A DNA stretch of 32,535 bases from Phycisphaerales bacterium (GCA_020345805.1 CP070772.1:3870294-3902828), one strand, 5' to 3'; numbered from the stretch's first letter, positions 1 to 8,414 are shown. Made by a program: numbers and translations. The notes: a model not told the origin generated them from the letters alone.

Positions 1-1
1 G

Positions 2-355
2 TCCGAGCCTCCTTTTGAGTTTCCTGCCCAGTGGTCACCAGGGCAAATGTCGAAGTACATTGACGTGATCTGCCACCTCGATCGTGAACCGTGGGTGGTG
101 GAGCTCAAAGATCGTGGTTCGGGGCAGGGAGAGTATTACCGTCATGGTATTACGCAGGCCGTGTTATATCGCCATTTCATCCGCCACTCAGGTAATCTCC
201 GCGATTGGTTCGATGAAAAGGACATAGATGCTCAGATCTGTCAAGCGGCGGTGGCCTTTCCGGAATTCGGCGGACCGCTGGCCGTGCAACTCGAATCAGA
301 GCACAAGGCGATCGCCGGACTCTTCGGTGTGCAACTGGCACGCCTGCAACGATGA
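2..355 (+). CDS. Partial possible PD-(D/E)XK nuclease-like protein (C-terminal 117 aa visible)
   Basis: The reading frame is open from the first complete codon at position 2 to the TGA at 353-355. The gene therefore probably begins outside the window, and the ATG at 47 need not be the start. The visible protein reads YIDVICHLDREPWVVELKD, an Asp followed about 13 residues later by E-x-K, as in PD-(D/E)XK nuclease folds. A helix with Gln follows (YRHGITQAVLYRHFIR), which also fits that fold. The tail (QLESEHKAIAGLFGVQLARLQR) matches nothing I recognise. Base composition is visibly lower in GC than the rest of the window, as is the 136-bp non-coding stretch after it, so this may be the edge of an accessory region. 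It converges with the saccharopine dehydrogenase gene. The nuclease assignment is pattern-based and tentative, and a non-catalytic relative of the fold is possible. Confidence 0.55.
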   Translation, partial: SEPPFEFPAQWSPGQMSKYIDVICHLDREPWVVELKDRGSGQGEYYRHGITQAVLYRHFIRHSGNLRDWFDEKDIDAQICQAAVAFPEFGGPLAVQLESEHKAIAGLFGVQLARLQR

Positions 356-491
356 ACTCCTGTCGGGTTGTGCCCTATTTCTCAAGTTCCGGGCGAGTAC
401 TCGGCACATCCTTGTATCGCGGACCTGCTATCCCGTAATATGCAAACGGAACAGGCCCAATCTGCGGGGGAAGGAATCAGGACAGCGTCGT

Positions 492-1826
492 TCATTGCCC
501 CGCGCATCGACTGGTTTCGCTGAATGCGATGCCGAGGGTTTTGAGCTCGTCGAGGACGGGGTTGTAGATCTCGGGTCTGACGGGGATGTGCACGCCGGTG
601 TCGGTGATCGCGCCTTCGAGAATAAGCTTCGCTCCGATCGCGGCGGGGTAGCTCACCGTGCGGGCCATGGATGAATCGCCATCGGGTTGACCGTAGTCGA
701 TGAGCGTGGAAGTGATTTCCTCGGTCCTGCCGTCGGGAAACTTCGCGGTGAAGTAGTGGCACATCACGATCATGTCGCGCTCACCGGGCTGGTAGGACAT
801 CTTCTGTTCGAGCCGTGCCGCCAGCACATCGAGCGGCGTGGTCGGCCGGCCAGTGATGGCGACGAGATCATCGCTCATCAGACCCAACCACTGGAAGCGG
901 TCCAGCACGTCGGATGATTCCTCAAGCTGCAGTTGTCTGGCGAGGTCGGCGCGGAGATCGCCGGTGTCGGGTACGGTCAGAAAGGTTCGCATCCACTCGC
1001 TCAGTGTCATGCCTGTCGGATACGTGACGGGCTCTTCGCCGAGCAGGCCCAGGCCGACGACCTTCTTCATGCAGTCGCACCAGCCGGGGTAGCGGAAGGT
1101 GCCTCGGAACATGGTTTCGATTTCGTGCAGGTCGTAGGTGTCGAGATACGCGAGCGAATCGCGGTTGGGATAGGCTTCAAGCGTGCCGAGGCCTTCGACC
1201 CGGACATCGTGGTGATTCAGGAACAGATCGGGGCCGGGGATGTTGATCTCTCTGCCGTTCTCGCGCCAGCGGGCGGAGTTCTTCCCCGCGGTGCACACGG
1301 CCCGGGGGCTCCAGGAGAACTTGTAACCCCAGGGGTTGTCGTTGGAGTCGGGTGCGGGCAGCCCGCCGCAGTATGACTTGAAGCTGCTGACCTTTCCGCC
1401 GCGGCTCTCCACGTCGTGGATGATGCGCATGGCGGACATGTGATCGAGACCGGGATCGACGCCGATCTCGTTGAGGAGGATTATGCCCGCCTCGCGGGCG
1501 GCCTCATCCAGCCGGCGCATCTCGGGGCTGACGTAGGAAGTGGTGACCATGGGCACGCGGCGGGCGATGCAGGCCTCCGCGACCAGCGGGTGCAGCGGCG
1601 CCGGAAGCAGGCTCACCGCCAGGTCGTGTTCGCCGACCAGGTTTTCCAGCCGGTCTTTATCGCGGGCATCGAACGGAACAGACCGGCCGCGGGAATGGCC
1701 TCCGATGAGCCGCGCCGCCCGGTCCGGCACATCACTGGCGACGGTGAGCGCAAACCCATTTTCGAGCAGGTAGCGGATGAGGGGCGGGGCCACCATTCCG
1801 GCGCCGAGCAGCAGAACGTTCTTCAT
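492..1826 (-). CDS. Saccharopine dehydrogenase (L-glutamate-forming), AASS C-domain type
   Basis: This 444-aa enzyme should oxidise saccharopine to alpha-aminoadipate semialdehyde plus glutamate in the cytoplasm, the second step of lysine breakdown by the saccharopine route. The N-terminus is a Rossmann fold (NVLLLGAGMVAPPLIRYL). It is followed by family-typical stretches: SLLPAPLHPLVAEACI, VTTSYVSPEM, EIGVDPGLDHM, SYCGGLPAPDSNDNPWGYKF and EAYPNRDS. These correspond closely to the C-terminal half of eukaryotic alpha-aminoadipic semialdehyde synthase and to yeast Lys9. I place the start at the ATG at 1826, preceded by an AAGGG ribosome site; a TTG two codons upstream is the alternative. The reductase gene ends 21 nt upstream on the same strand, so the two are almost certainly co-transcribed. 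No aminoadipate-semialdehyde dehydrogenase is present in the window. I see no clear terminator downstream. Confidence 0.93.
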   Translation of the reverse strand: MKNVLLLGAGMVAPPLIRYLLENGFALTVASDVPDRAARLIGGHSRGRSVPFDARDKDRLENLVGEHDLAVSLLPAPLHPLVAEACIARRVPMVTTSYVSPEMRRLDEAAREAGIILLNEIGVDPGLDHMSAMRIIHDVESRGGKVSSFKSYCGGLPAPDSNDNPWGYKFSWSPRAVCTAGKNSARWRENGREINIPGPDLFLNHHDVRVEGLGTLEAYPNRDSLAYLDTYDLHEIETMFRGTFRYPGWCDCMKKVVGLGLLGEEPVTYPTGMTLSEWMRTFLTVPDTGDLRADLARQLQLEESSDVLDRFQWLGLMSDDLVAITGRPTTPLDVLAARLEQKMSYQPGERDMIVMCHYFTAKFPDGRTEEITSTLIDYGQPDGDSSMARTVSYPAAIGAKLILEGAITDTGVHIPVRPEIYNPVLDELKTLGIAFSETSRCAGQ

Positions 1827-1847
1827 CGCCAACCCTTCGCTGATGGA

Positions 1848-3143
1848 TCAGTGGATGAAATCCCGGATGTAATGGTAGGGTTCGGTGAGCTTACCGCGAT
1901 AGACGATAACCGCGCGGGCCAGTTCCGGGGGCAGGCCGCTCTCCGCCAACGACCTGCTGAAGTCCGCGTTCGCCAGTGCGGGTATGAACGGCTCCAACGC
2001 AGCACTGAAGGCGTGTGACGAATCGATGGGTATCTCCGCAGGCAGGAAGTCGATGGCGAGCACGACCGGCCCCGTTCCCGCTTCGCCGGCGCAGGTCGCG
2101 CCGCTCACGGGGTTATAGACATAGATCGGGTTGCCCGGGTACGTGGCATGCGTGGTGCACGCGAGCGATCCGTTGATGTCGCAGGTGATGTCGGCGATGA
2201 CCCTCAGCCGCGGCTGGCCGTCTGCGTAAAGCTGGCGGAACTGATCGCGGGTGATGAGCCGGGGATAACGCGGCTCCCAGTAGATGCAGTTGACGAGGGT
2301 GGTGAGATGCGGCACGTGCCGGAAGAAATCGCTCTCATAGCGGTCCGGATGCCGGTTGTATTCCTGCAGATCGAACGGCTGCGATGCGTCAGCGCGTCGT
2401 ACGGAATGCTCTTCCTTGAAGACCACCTTGTAACAGATGCGCATTTCGGCGGGCAGATCGGGAAGCTCCGACGGCTCCACTTCCTTCACCGGCAGCAGGT
2501 CGTAGATCTCCTGCGCGCCCTGCGATACCTGGCCGTAGCCTGCGAAGCCGCACACGAACGGCGTCATCGCGTCGGGCAAGCCGTGATTGCGGATTACCTC
2601 GCTAACCTTGCCGATCTCTTGCTTCGCGTGTTCGAGGTCGTTGTAGAGACGGGCGGGCGTGACTGATTCAAATGGGCTGGTGATCCCCTCGTAGCGCAGC
2701 CGCCGTCCCAGGGCCCAGAGGGCGTCGATCATGCCCGCCAGCCCCGCGAAACGCCCGAAGAACACCAGCCGCTGATCCTTCTCATCGACGATTCGCTCGT
2801 AGTCGATGAGCGTGCAGCCCAGCTCCATCAGCCGTTTAAGCGCGGGCATGTTCTCCGGCTGACCCTTGACGGTGTGGGAGAAGAAGAGATAGGTCTTGCC
2901 CCGCTCCATCATCTCGGCAGGGATCTCCTTCACGCCGAGGATGACGGAGCAGTCGGAGAGCTCGTCGGTGATGCTCGCCCCGGCCGACTTGTAATCCGCG
3001 GCAGAGAAGGCGCGAACGGGCGAGGCCTGCACCGTCACCGCGACGCCATGATCGGTGATGAGGCTTCGCACCGCTTCCGGGGTCAGCGGTGTGCGCGCCT
3101 CATGGAGGCTCTTGGTCTCGTGGCGAATGCCGATCCGGGCCAT
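1848..3143 (-). CDS. Lysine-ketoglutarate reductase (saccharopine-forming), AASS N-domain type
   Basis: This 431-aa protein matches the lysine-oxoglutarate reductase half of eukaryotic AASS, which condenses lysine and 2-oxoglutarate to saccharopine using NADPH. Recognisable parts are the AlaDH/PNT-like N-terminus (GIRHETKSLHEARTPLTPEAV), the block LGVKEIPAEMMERGKTYLFF followed by SHTVKGQ, LIDYERIVDE, FGRFAGLAGMIDALWALG, and the nucleotide-binding segment FVCGFAGYGQVSQGAQEIYD. Length fits a stand-alone reductase domain (about 430-450 aa). The ATG at 3143 has a good GGAGG ribosome site about 6 nt upstream. It is the first gene of a two-gene unit with saccharopine dehydrogenase and has a plausible promoter in the 193-bp gap behind the FIST gene. 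Confusion with alanine dehydrogenase is possible from the N-domain alone, but the overall pattern and the partner gene favour this call. Confidence 0.9.
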   Translation of the reverse strand: MARIGIRHETKSLHEARTPLTPEAVRSLITDHGVAVTVQASPVRAFSAADYKSAGASITDELSDCSVILGVKEIPAEMMERGKTYLFFSHTVKGQPENMPALKRLMELGCTLIDYERIVDEKDQRLVFFGRFAGLAGMIDALWALGRRLRYEGITSPFESVTPARLYNDLEHAKQEIGKVSEVIRNHGLPDAMTPFVCGFAGYGQVSQGAQEIYDLLPVKEVEPSELPDLPAEMRICYKVVFKEEHSVRRADASQPFDLQEYNRHPDRYESDFFRHVPHLTTLVNCIYWEPRYPRLITRDQFRQLYADGQPRLRVIADITCDINGSLACTTHATYPGNPIYVYNPVSGATCAGEAGTGPVVLAIDFLPAEIPIDSSHAFSAALEPFIPALANADFSRSLAESGLPPELARAVIVYRGKLTEPYHYIRDFIH

Positions 3144-3223
3144 GTGTTCCTCCGTTGCCGCGGCCCTCTGCCGGGAATAACGCGCTCGGCCGGACTTCCG
3201 GCTCGTCGCGCCAATCGAGACTG

Positions 3224-3252
3224 ATGTTATTGGCCTGCCTACACCCGATCAA
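3224..3252 (-). promoter_or_regulatory. Putative promoter of the lysine-ketoglutarate reductase / saccharopine dehydrogenase unit
   Basis: On the minus strand TTGATC (3252-3247) and TAACAT (3229-3224) are separated by 17 bp. Each matches the sigma-70 consensus at four of six positions. Transcription would start near 3217, giving a leader of about 73 nt before the ATG at 3143. It lies in the gap between the end of the FIST gene and the reductase, which implies the pair is transcribed separately from the FIST gene. Found by eye and untested. Confidence 0.45.
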
Positions 3253-3336
3253 TGAAGGTTCGACTGCTCCGAAACCGGCGGCCTGCACTCGCACAACCGG
3301 CGGCGTTGACTGCCGTCGGGCATCCGCCGCCGCGAT

Positions 3337-4557
3337 TCACGGGCCGCCGTCCGATCTGGGATGGCGGAACAGGGCCAGGGCCGCGGTGTGGCCGTGCAGG
3401 AATGACCGCCCGCCCACGGGACCGATCTCGCCGGCGGCGAAGAAACCGGCGATCGGGACCTGGTCCAGACGCTGGCGGATGATGGAAATGTCGTGATTCC
3501 GCTCTCCGAACAGCCGCTGCCCTCGCCCGTTGCAGGTGAACAGTAGCGCGCCGAACGGCTTCTTCTTCAACTGCTGGCCGTCCAGGAGGAGCTGCAGGTC
3601 CTCGGTGGCGGTTTCCGCATCGCGGACGTGGAACTGGATGGTCTGCCCGACCCGCGGCAGATCTCCGGCTACGACGTATCCGTTCTTCTGATCGAGGCCC
3701 ATCACGTTGCGGACCAGGAAGTCGCCGCGGCCGAAATGATCCTTGTATTCGTCGATGACCGTGCCGATGAGGAGGCCTCCGGAGAGAAGTTGTCTCTGTT
3801 CCGCCGGCAGTTCGTTGGCGGTTTCGCTCAGCGCCGCCAAGGCCGGCTTCCCACCCAACTCCTGAATGAGGTTCTTCTCCGCCCTGGTGATGACCAGTGG
3901 CTGGCCAAACGGGCGGCAGCCCTGGCTCACCACGCAGTCGATCTCGATCTCTCCGGCCAGGCTCACGCCAACCGCCCCGCCGTTGATGAACTGATCGTCG
4001 ACCATCAGCACGTTCTGTCCCGGCTGGCTGGAGCCGGAAGCCGCTCCTCCCACGATCATCACCGGCTTCTCCGGCCCGCGGCAGTTCGTCATCGCGGGCA
4101 GCAGACGGGTCAGGGGAACACTGAAGGGATCGGCAAGCATGATCGCCGCCCGGAAGTCTTCGGTCAGCCCGATCTGCTCGGGAATCATCTCCGGCTGACT
4201 GATCCGCAAGGGAGCCCGCGGGGTGGAGATCCACGGCTGCATCTGCGCTCCGGGCAGGCGCAGTGCGAGGGCGGACATTCCTGCCAGCCCTTCCAGCTCC
4301 TCCTCATCGCCGAGGATGCCCTCGGCGGTGACCCCCAGCATCGTCGTGGGATTGACCGTCTGCCTGATGGTGGTGGCCGCCTCTTTGAACGCCGCGCAGT
4401 GATGGAAGCTGGCGAACATCAAAACCAGGTCGCACTGATTGCCCACACTCTGATAGAGGCTCTCGGCCAACTCCGTGCCGGCGGTGCGGGTGTCAAGATG
4501 ACCACTGATGGCCGGGACGGCCAGCGGGGTTGCCGAGGGCGGGGAGGCGGGAATCAT
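3337..4557 (-). CDS. FIST N and C domain protein (putative small-ligand sensor)
   Basis: This 406-aa soluble protein has both FIST halves. The N-terminal part contains DLVLMFASFHHC, MLGVTAEGILGDEEELEG and GGAASGSSQPGQ. The C-terminal part ends with FTCNGRGQRLFGE and IAGFFAAGEIGPVGGRSFLH followed by GHTAALALF, the hallmark FIST_C block. FIST domains are thought to bind small ligands, possibly amino acids, and usually occur in signalling proteins. Here no kinase, cyclase or receiver domain is attached or adjacent, so the output is unknown. I prefer the ATG at 4557 because the 30 residues added by an upstream start at 4647 are Arg/Cys-rich and unlike the family, and because a -10-like TACCAT lies 7 nt before this ATG. 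It is divergent from squalene-hopene cyclase. A link to the neighbouring lysine degradation genes is possible but speculative. Confidence 0.85.
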   Translation of the reverse strand: MIPASPPSATPLAVPAISGHLDTRTAGTELAESLYQSVGNQCDLVLMFASFHHCAAFKEAATTIRQTVNPTTMLGVTAEGILGDEEELEGLAGMSALALRLPGAQMQPWISTPRAPLRISQPEMIPEQIGLTEDFRAAIMLADPFSVPLTRLLPAMTNCRGPEKPVMIVGGAASGSSQPGQNVLMVDDQFINGGAVGVSLAGEIEIDCVVSQGCRPFGQPLVITRAEKNLIQELGGKPALAALSETANELPAEQRQLLSGGLLIGTVIDEYKDHFGRGDFLVRNVMGLDQKNGYVVAGDLPRVGQTIQFHVRDAETATEDLQLLLDGQQLKKKPFGALLFTCNGRGQRLFGERNHDISIIRQRLDQVPIAGFFAAGEIGPVGGRSFLHGHTAALALFRHPRSDGGP

Positions 4558-4564
4558 CGCCAAG

Positions 4565-4570
4565 ATGGTA
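4565..4570 (-). promoter_or_regulatory. -10-like hexamer TACCAT just upstream of the FIST gene start
   Basis: TACCAT on the minus strand ends 7 nt before the ATG at 4557. Transcription would begin at or next to the start codon, so the mRNA may be leaderless. No convincing -35 box is visible at the expected distance, and no Shine-Dalgarno sequence precedes the ATG. Confidence 0.3.
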
Positions 4571-4647
4571 GCAGCATGCGGGCACGGATAACCCCGCAGA
4601 ACCGCGCGAAGGCGACAATTGGCGCCGTGATCGGCCGTCAGCCGCAT

Positions 4648-4653
4648 TACAAT
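4648..4653 (+). promoter_or_regulatory. -10-like hexamer TACAAT upstream of squalene-hopene cyclase
   Basis: TACAAT matches the -10 consensus at five of six positions and overlaps the upstream in-frame ATG at 4652. If used, transcription begins around 4660, which excludes that ATG and supports the GTG at 4694 as the real start, with an AAGGA ribosome site about 9 nt upstream of it. No clear -35 box. Confidence 0.35.
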
Positions 4654-4693
4654 GGCCCCGGATCGCCCGCATCGCAGGCAAGGAATCGCCCCC

Positions 4694-6730
4694 GTGCCGG
4701 AAACGCCCTCGACAACCGATCTTCACCGCTATCGAGGCGTGCTGGATCGTGCGCTGGATGCCCTGCAGTCGTTGCAGCGGGAGGACGGCCACTTCTGCGG
4801 GGAACTGGAGGGCGATTCCATCCTCCAGAGCGAATACCTCCTGATGAAATTCATCCTCGGCCATGAGCGGCAACCCATGACCGACGGATCCGACGGGTGG
4901 GAGACGCTGGGCAAGATTGCCCGCTACTTGCGGTCCCAGCAACGGGCCGACGGGGGGTGGGGCCAGTATCCCGGCTCGGGGATCGATCTCAGCGCGACGG
5001 TGAAGGCGTACTTCGCCCTCAAGCTCATGGGCGATTCCCCGCAAGCTGAACACATGCAAAAGGCGCGGGATGTCATTGTCGCTCTGGGCGGGGCGGAGAA
5101 CTGCAACAGCTTCACCAACTTCTACCTGGCGTGCCTGGGGCAGATCTCCTTCAACGCGGTGCCCGCCATTCCGCCGGAGATCGTGTTTCTGCCCCGGTGG
5201 TTCTACTTCCACCTGAGCAAAGTCAGCGCGTGGACGCGGACGATGATCCTGCCGCTGTCTCTGGTGGTGACGCTGCGGCCGATGCGGAAGCTGCCGCCGG
5301 AGCTCGGCATCGATGAGCTGTATGTCGATCGGAAGCTGCGCCACCGACTGGTGAACAGGACGGGCGCGCCGAAGGCATGGGCCGCGTTCTTCCTGACGAT
5401 CGACCGGCTGTTGAAGCTCGCCCACAAACTGGGCGGAACGCCGATCCGGCGCATGGCGATCAGGCAGGCTGAGCAGTGGATCCTCGATCGGGCCGGTCAG
5501 GATGGCGACTCCGCCACCGCCGGTTTGGGGGCGATCTTCCCGCCCATGGTTTATCTGCAGATTGCGTTTCACGCCCTCGGCTATGAGCGCGATCATCCGG
5601 TGATCCGCCGGGCAGAACGGGAGCTTGTTGAGTTCTTCATCGAGGAAGACGGGGCGATCCGGATCCAGCCGTGCTTCAGCCCCGTGTGGGATACGGGCAT
5701 CGCGCTGTACGCGCTTGCTGATTGCGGCTTCACCATCGACCAGGAACCCGCGGCTGCCGCCGCGGCGTGGCTGAGAACTAAAGAGTGCCGGCACATCGGC
5801 GACTGGAAAGATAATCTGCGCGGTCCGGCCCGGGTCGGCGGGTGGTTCTTCGAATATCACAACGCATGGTACCCCGATGTCGATGACACCGCGATGGTGG
5901 CCATGGCCCTGAAGCGCACTGGCGGCGCGGAGAACGATGCGGCGGCGAGGCGCGGCGTGGAGTGGATGCTCGCCATGCAGAACGACGATGGGGGGTGGGC
6001 CGCGTTCGACAGGACATCCCACCGCCAGATTCTCGAATACATTCCCTTTGCCGATCACAATGCGATGCAGGACCCTTCCTGCCCGGACATTACGGGCCGG
6101 GTGCTGGAATGCCTGAGCTGGCACGGTTATACGATTGACCGTGAGCCAGTGCGGAAGGCGGTTGAATACATCAAGTCCTGCCAGGAGCAGGAAGGCTGCT
6201 TCTTCGGCCGGTGGGGGGTGAACTACATCTACGGCACGTGGCAGGCGGTGATCGGCCCGATCAGGTGCGGGGTCAGCCGGGACGAGAAGTGGATTCAGAA
6301 GGCGGGGGAGTGGGTAAAGTCGATCCAGAAAGAGGACGGTTCGTTCGGCGAGTCGGCCAACAGCTACGAGGATCCGTCACTCAAGGGGCGCGGCAACTCC
6401 ACCGCCTCGCAGACCGCGTGGGCGGCGATGATCCTCCAGGAGGTCTTCGGGCCGGATGATCCGGATCTGGCGAGGGCCATCGAGTGGCTCGCGTCCACGC
6501 AACTCGATGAGGCCGACGCGAGCGATCCGGTTCGGAATCCCGATGGCGATCCTGCCGGCTCGTGGTCCGAAACCGAATTCACCGGCACCGGCTTCCCTCG
6601 CGTGTTCTATCTTCGCTACCACCTCTACCGCCTGTATCTCCCGATAATGGCGATTGGCAGATACCTCGCCGCCCAAGAGCACGAAGTAACCGCGGAGACA
6701 AGCATCGAGCAGGTCCAGCTCTCCACGTAA
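4694..6730 (+). CDS. shc: Squalene-hopene cyclase
   Basis: This 678-aa membrane-associated cyclase turns squalene into hopene/diplopterol, the base of hopanoid membrane lipids. The acid catalyst motif DVDDTA is present at about residues 395-400 of the GTG-start protein, in the sequence WYPDVDDTAMVAMAL. Repeated QW motifs are visible: QQRADGGWGQYPG, QNDDGGWAAFD, QEQEGCFFGRWG and QKEDGSFGES. The region GRGNSTASQTAWAAM and the C-terminal FPRVFYLRYHLYRLYLP block are also family-typical. Length agrees with bacterial SHCs (about 630-720 aa). I choose the GTG at 4694 over the ATG at 4652 because of the AAGGA site and a -10-like element covering the ATG. No other hopanoid gene (squalene synthesis, hpnH, hpnG) adjoins it, so the pathway genes must be scattered. 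Sporulenol or tetrahymanol-type cyclases are less likely. Confidence 0.96.
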   Translation: MPETPSTTDLHRYRGVLDRALDALQSLQREDGHFCGELEGDSILQSEYLLMKFILGHERQPMTDGSDGWETLGKIARYLRSQQRADGGWGQYPGSGIDLSATVKAYFALKLMGDSPQAEHMQKARDVIVALGGAENCNSFTNFYLACLGQISFNAVPAIPPEIVFLPRWFYFHLSKVSAWTRTMILPLSLVVTLRPMRKLPPELGIDELYVDRKLRHRLVNRTGAPKAWAAFFLTIDRLLKLAHKLGGTPIRRMAIRQAEQWILDRAGQDGDSATAGLGAIFPPMVYLQIAFHALGYERDHPVIRRAERELVEFFIEEDGAIRIQPCFSPVWDTGIALYALADCGFTIDQEPAAAAAAWLRTKECRHIGDWKDNLRGPARVGGWFFEYHNAWYPDVDDTAMVAMALKRTGGAENDAAARRGVEWMLAMQNDDGGWAAFDRTSHRQILEYIPFADHNAMQDPSCPDITGRVLECLSWHGYTIDREPVRKAVEYIKSCQEQEGCFFGRWGVNYIYGTWQAVIGPIRCGVSRDEKWIQKAGEWVKSIQKEDGSFGESANSYEDPSLKGRGNSTASQTAWAAMILQEVFGPDDPDLARAIEWLASTQLDEADASDPVRNPDGDPAGSWSETEFTGTGFPRVFYLRYHLYRLYLPIMAIGRYLAAQEHEVTAETSIEQVQLST

Positions 6731-6750
6731 ACGCACCTGTCAATCTTTCC

Positions 6751-6796
6751 ATCCGCCAGCACGCTCTTCCCGGAGCCGCCGGCTCTGCCGGTGGAT
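6751..6796 (+). terminator. Weak stem-loop after the cyclase gene
   Basis: An imperfect 11-bp stem (6751-6761 with 6786-6796; one G-U pair and one mismatch) encloses a smaller GAGCC/GGCTC hairpin (6773-6785). It lies 20 nt after the cyclase stop in the convergent gap. There is no U-tract, so this is at best a weak or factor-assisted terminator. Confidence 0.3.
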
Positions 6797-6865
6797 CGAA
6801 CGTCACCGTGCGCCCGGAACTGTCCCCCCGCAGAGCGGAGGGCTGAGGAAAGAGATGGTGATCGT

Positions 6866-6890
6866 ATCTGTTCCGATTTTCGGATCAGAT
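6866..6890. repeat. 11-bp inverted repeat straddling the alkaline phosphatase stop codon
   Basis: The arms 6866-6876 and 6880-6890 are complementary except at one position and are separated by TTT. The right arm contains the last codons and the TGA (6887-6885) of the minus-strand phosphatase gene. It may act as an mRNA 3' end or stabilising hairpin. No U-tract follows on either strand. Confidence 0.4.
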
Positions 6891-8414
6891 CCAGTGAAGG
6901 TCCTCGTCGGGCGCGACCGGCAGGGCCGCGTACTGCTTGGCTTCTTCCGCCGTCATGGTCGGGTTCTTGTGGTCGATGCCCATGAAGGAAGTGAGCACGC
7001 CGTACACGTCCGTGTGGTGCATGAGGGAGGCGAAGCGATCGCTGCCGGGGCCGAGGGCGAGGGTGAGAGCGTAATCGAAGGTGTGGCTGGTTCCGGTCCA
7101 GGCAACGCCGGTGTGGTTGGTCATGGTCTGGCCCAACGCCCCGACGATGCCGCGATGCTGGTGATGGAGATCATCGCTTTTCTGGCCGGTCATCGTGCGG
7201 GCGATAGTCTCGGCTTCGACCTGCTCGATGGTGATCTGCGTATGCGCGCGCATGACGGCAATCACATCGTCGGCGGCGGGCCGCTGGCCGTCACTGATAA
7301 GCCCGCGCAACTCGGCATAGATCGTGCTGAACGATGAGCCGACCTCGGCGAGGCGAGCAAACCGTGCGGCGCTGTCCCGGTAACCGGGGCCGATGCCGAT
7401 GAGCGTGGGGTTGGAGTTGCCGTGGTCCGTGGTGATGATGAGGAGCGTGTCGGGATTCTGCTCGATGAAAGCCAACACCACGCCGATCGCTTCGTCAAAA
7501 TCAAGCTGCTCCCACAGCATGGCGGCGGCGTCGTTGGAATGGGCGGCGTGGTCCACCCGCCCGCCCTCCATCTGGAGCAGGAAGCCGCCCCCGGAATTTG
7601 ACAATCGATCCAGCGCGGCCCTGCTCATCTCCGCCAGCGAAGGCATCCGCGGGCGATCGCCAGGTCGATTGCGATCATCGATGGTGAAGGGCATGTGTCC
7701 CGTACTGAAGCACCCCAGCAGTTTGCGGTCGCGGGGCGCGGCCAGAAGCTCATCGCGCGTCCTGCACACGGTGTAGCCGCTCGTGCGGAACCTCTCGTAA
7801 AGATCAACCTGGTCCTTGCGCTTGTCCGCGGCGAAGAACTCGTGCCCGCCGCCGAGGATGACATCGACCAGATCAAGGTACTGCGGGGCGATGAGATGCT
7901 CATCGGCGCGCTTCGGCTGCACCGCGGCGAAGCACGCGGGCGTGGCGTGGGTGATGGTGGTGGTGGAGACCAGGCCGATGGACTTGCCCTTGTCCCGGGC
8001 CAGCGGAGCAATGGGCGTAAGGCGTGTGCCGTCCGGCAGGACATTGACCGCGCCGTTGAAGATGCGCGATCCGCTGGCCCAGGCGGAGGAGGCGGCGGAG
8101 GAATCGGTCACCATCGAGCTGAGTGAATCGGTCTGCAGCAGGCCGCAGGCGGCGCGGGGATTGGCCGCCAGGGCATGCCAGTTCGTGCCCCGCGCCCGGA
8201 GAAGCTGAGAGAACAGCTCGGCCAGGCCGGGCACGCCCGGGCTCATGCCGTCGGCGACCATGAAGATGATGTTCCTCGGCGTTCCCCGCTCGCCGCGGGC
8301 CGGGGAATCGGCTATGCGATCCTGTCCGGCGGCGGACGGCGGGCCGGCCCCCAGGGCCGCGGCGCCGCTCAGAGCGAGCCACTGGCGGCGGGTGAGTTCG
8401 GTTCTGTCGGGCAT
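6885..8414 (-). CDS. Tat-exported alkaline phosphatase, PhoA superfamily
   Basis: A 509-aa metal-dependent phosphomonoesterase predicted to be exported folded by the Tat system. The N-terminus has the twin-arginine motif TRRQWLALSG followed by an Ala/Gly-rich stretch ending near SAAG. Active-site elements are in PhoA order: the metal ligand in FMVADGMSPG, the nucleophile in MVTDSSAASSAWASG (Ser about residue 105), metal ligands in EGGRVDHAAHSND, ITTDHGNSN, and the late His in GTSHTFDYAL. The nucleophile loop reads TDSSAASS where E. coli has TDSAASAT, so Ala103 is replaced by Ser. It should release phosphate outside the cytoplasm. I use the ATG at 8414, because the upstream TTG at 8429 would put extra residues before the Tat motif without benefit. 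It is divergent from gspE and convergent with the cyclase. No Pho box is recognised. Confidence 0.92.
   Translation of the reverse strand: MPDRTELTRRQWLALSGAAALGAGPPSAAGQDRIADSPARGERGTPRNIIFMVADGMSPGVPGLAELFSQLLRARGTNWHALAANPRAACGLLQTDSLSSMVTDSSAASSAWASGSRIFNGAVNVLPDGTRLTPIAPLARDKGKSIGLVSTTTITHATPACFAAVQPKRADEHLIAPQYLDLVDVILGGGHEFFAADKRKDQVDLYERFRTSGYTVCRTRDELLAAPRDRKLLGCFSTGHMPFTIDDRNRPGDRPRMPSLAEMSRAALDRLSNSGGGFLLQMEGGRVDHAAHSNDAAAMLWEQLDFDEAIGVVLAFIEQNPDTLLIITTDHGNSNPTLIGIGPGYRDSAARFARLAEVGSSFSTIYAELRGLISDGQRPAADDVIAVMRAHTQITIEQVEAETIARTMTGQKSDDLHHQHRGIVGALGQTMTNHTGVAWTGTSHTFDYALTLALGPGSDRFASLMHHTDVYGVLTSFMGIDHKNPTMTAEEAKQYAALPVAPDEDLHWI

Noticed and set aside
4493..6124. A 543-codon open frame antisense to squalene-hopene cyclase
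   Set aside because: Arg/Pro/His-rich translation with no recognisable motif; shadow of the cyclase coding strand.
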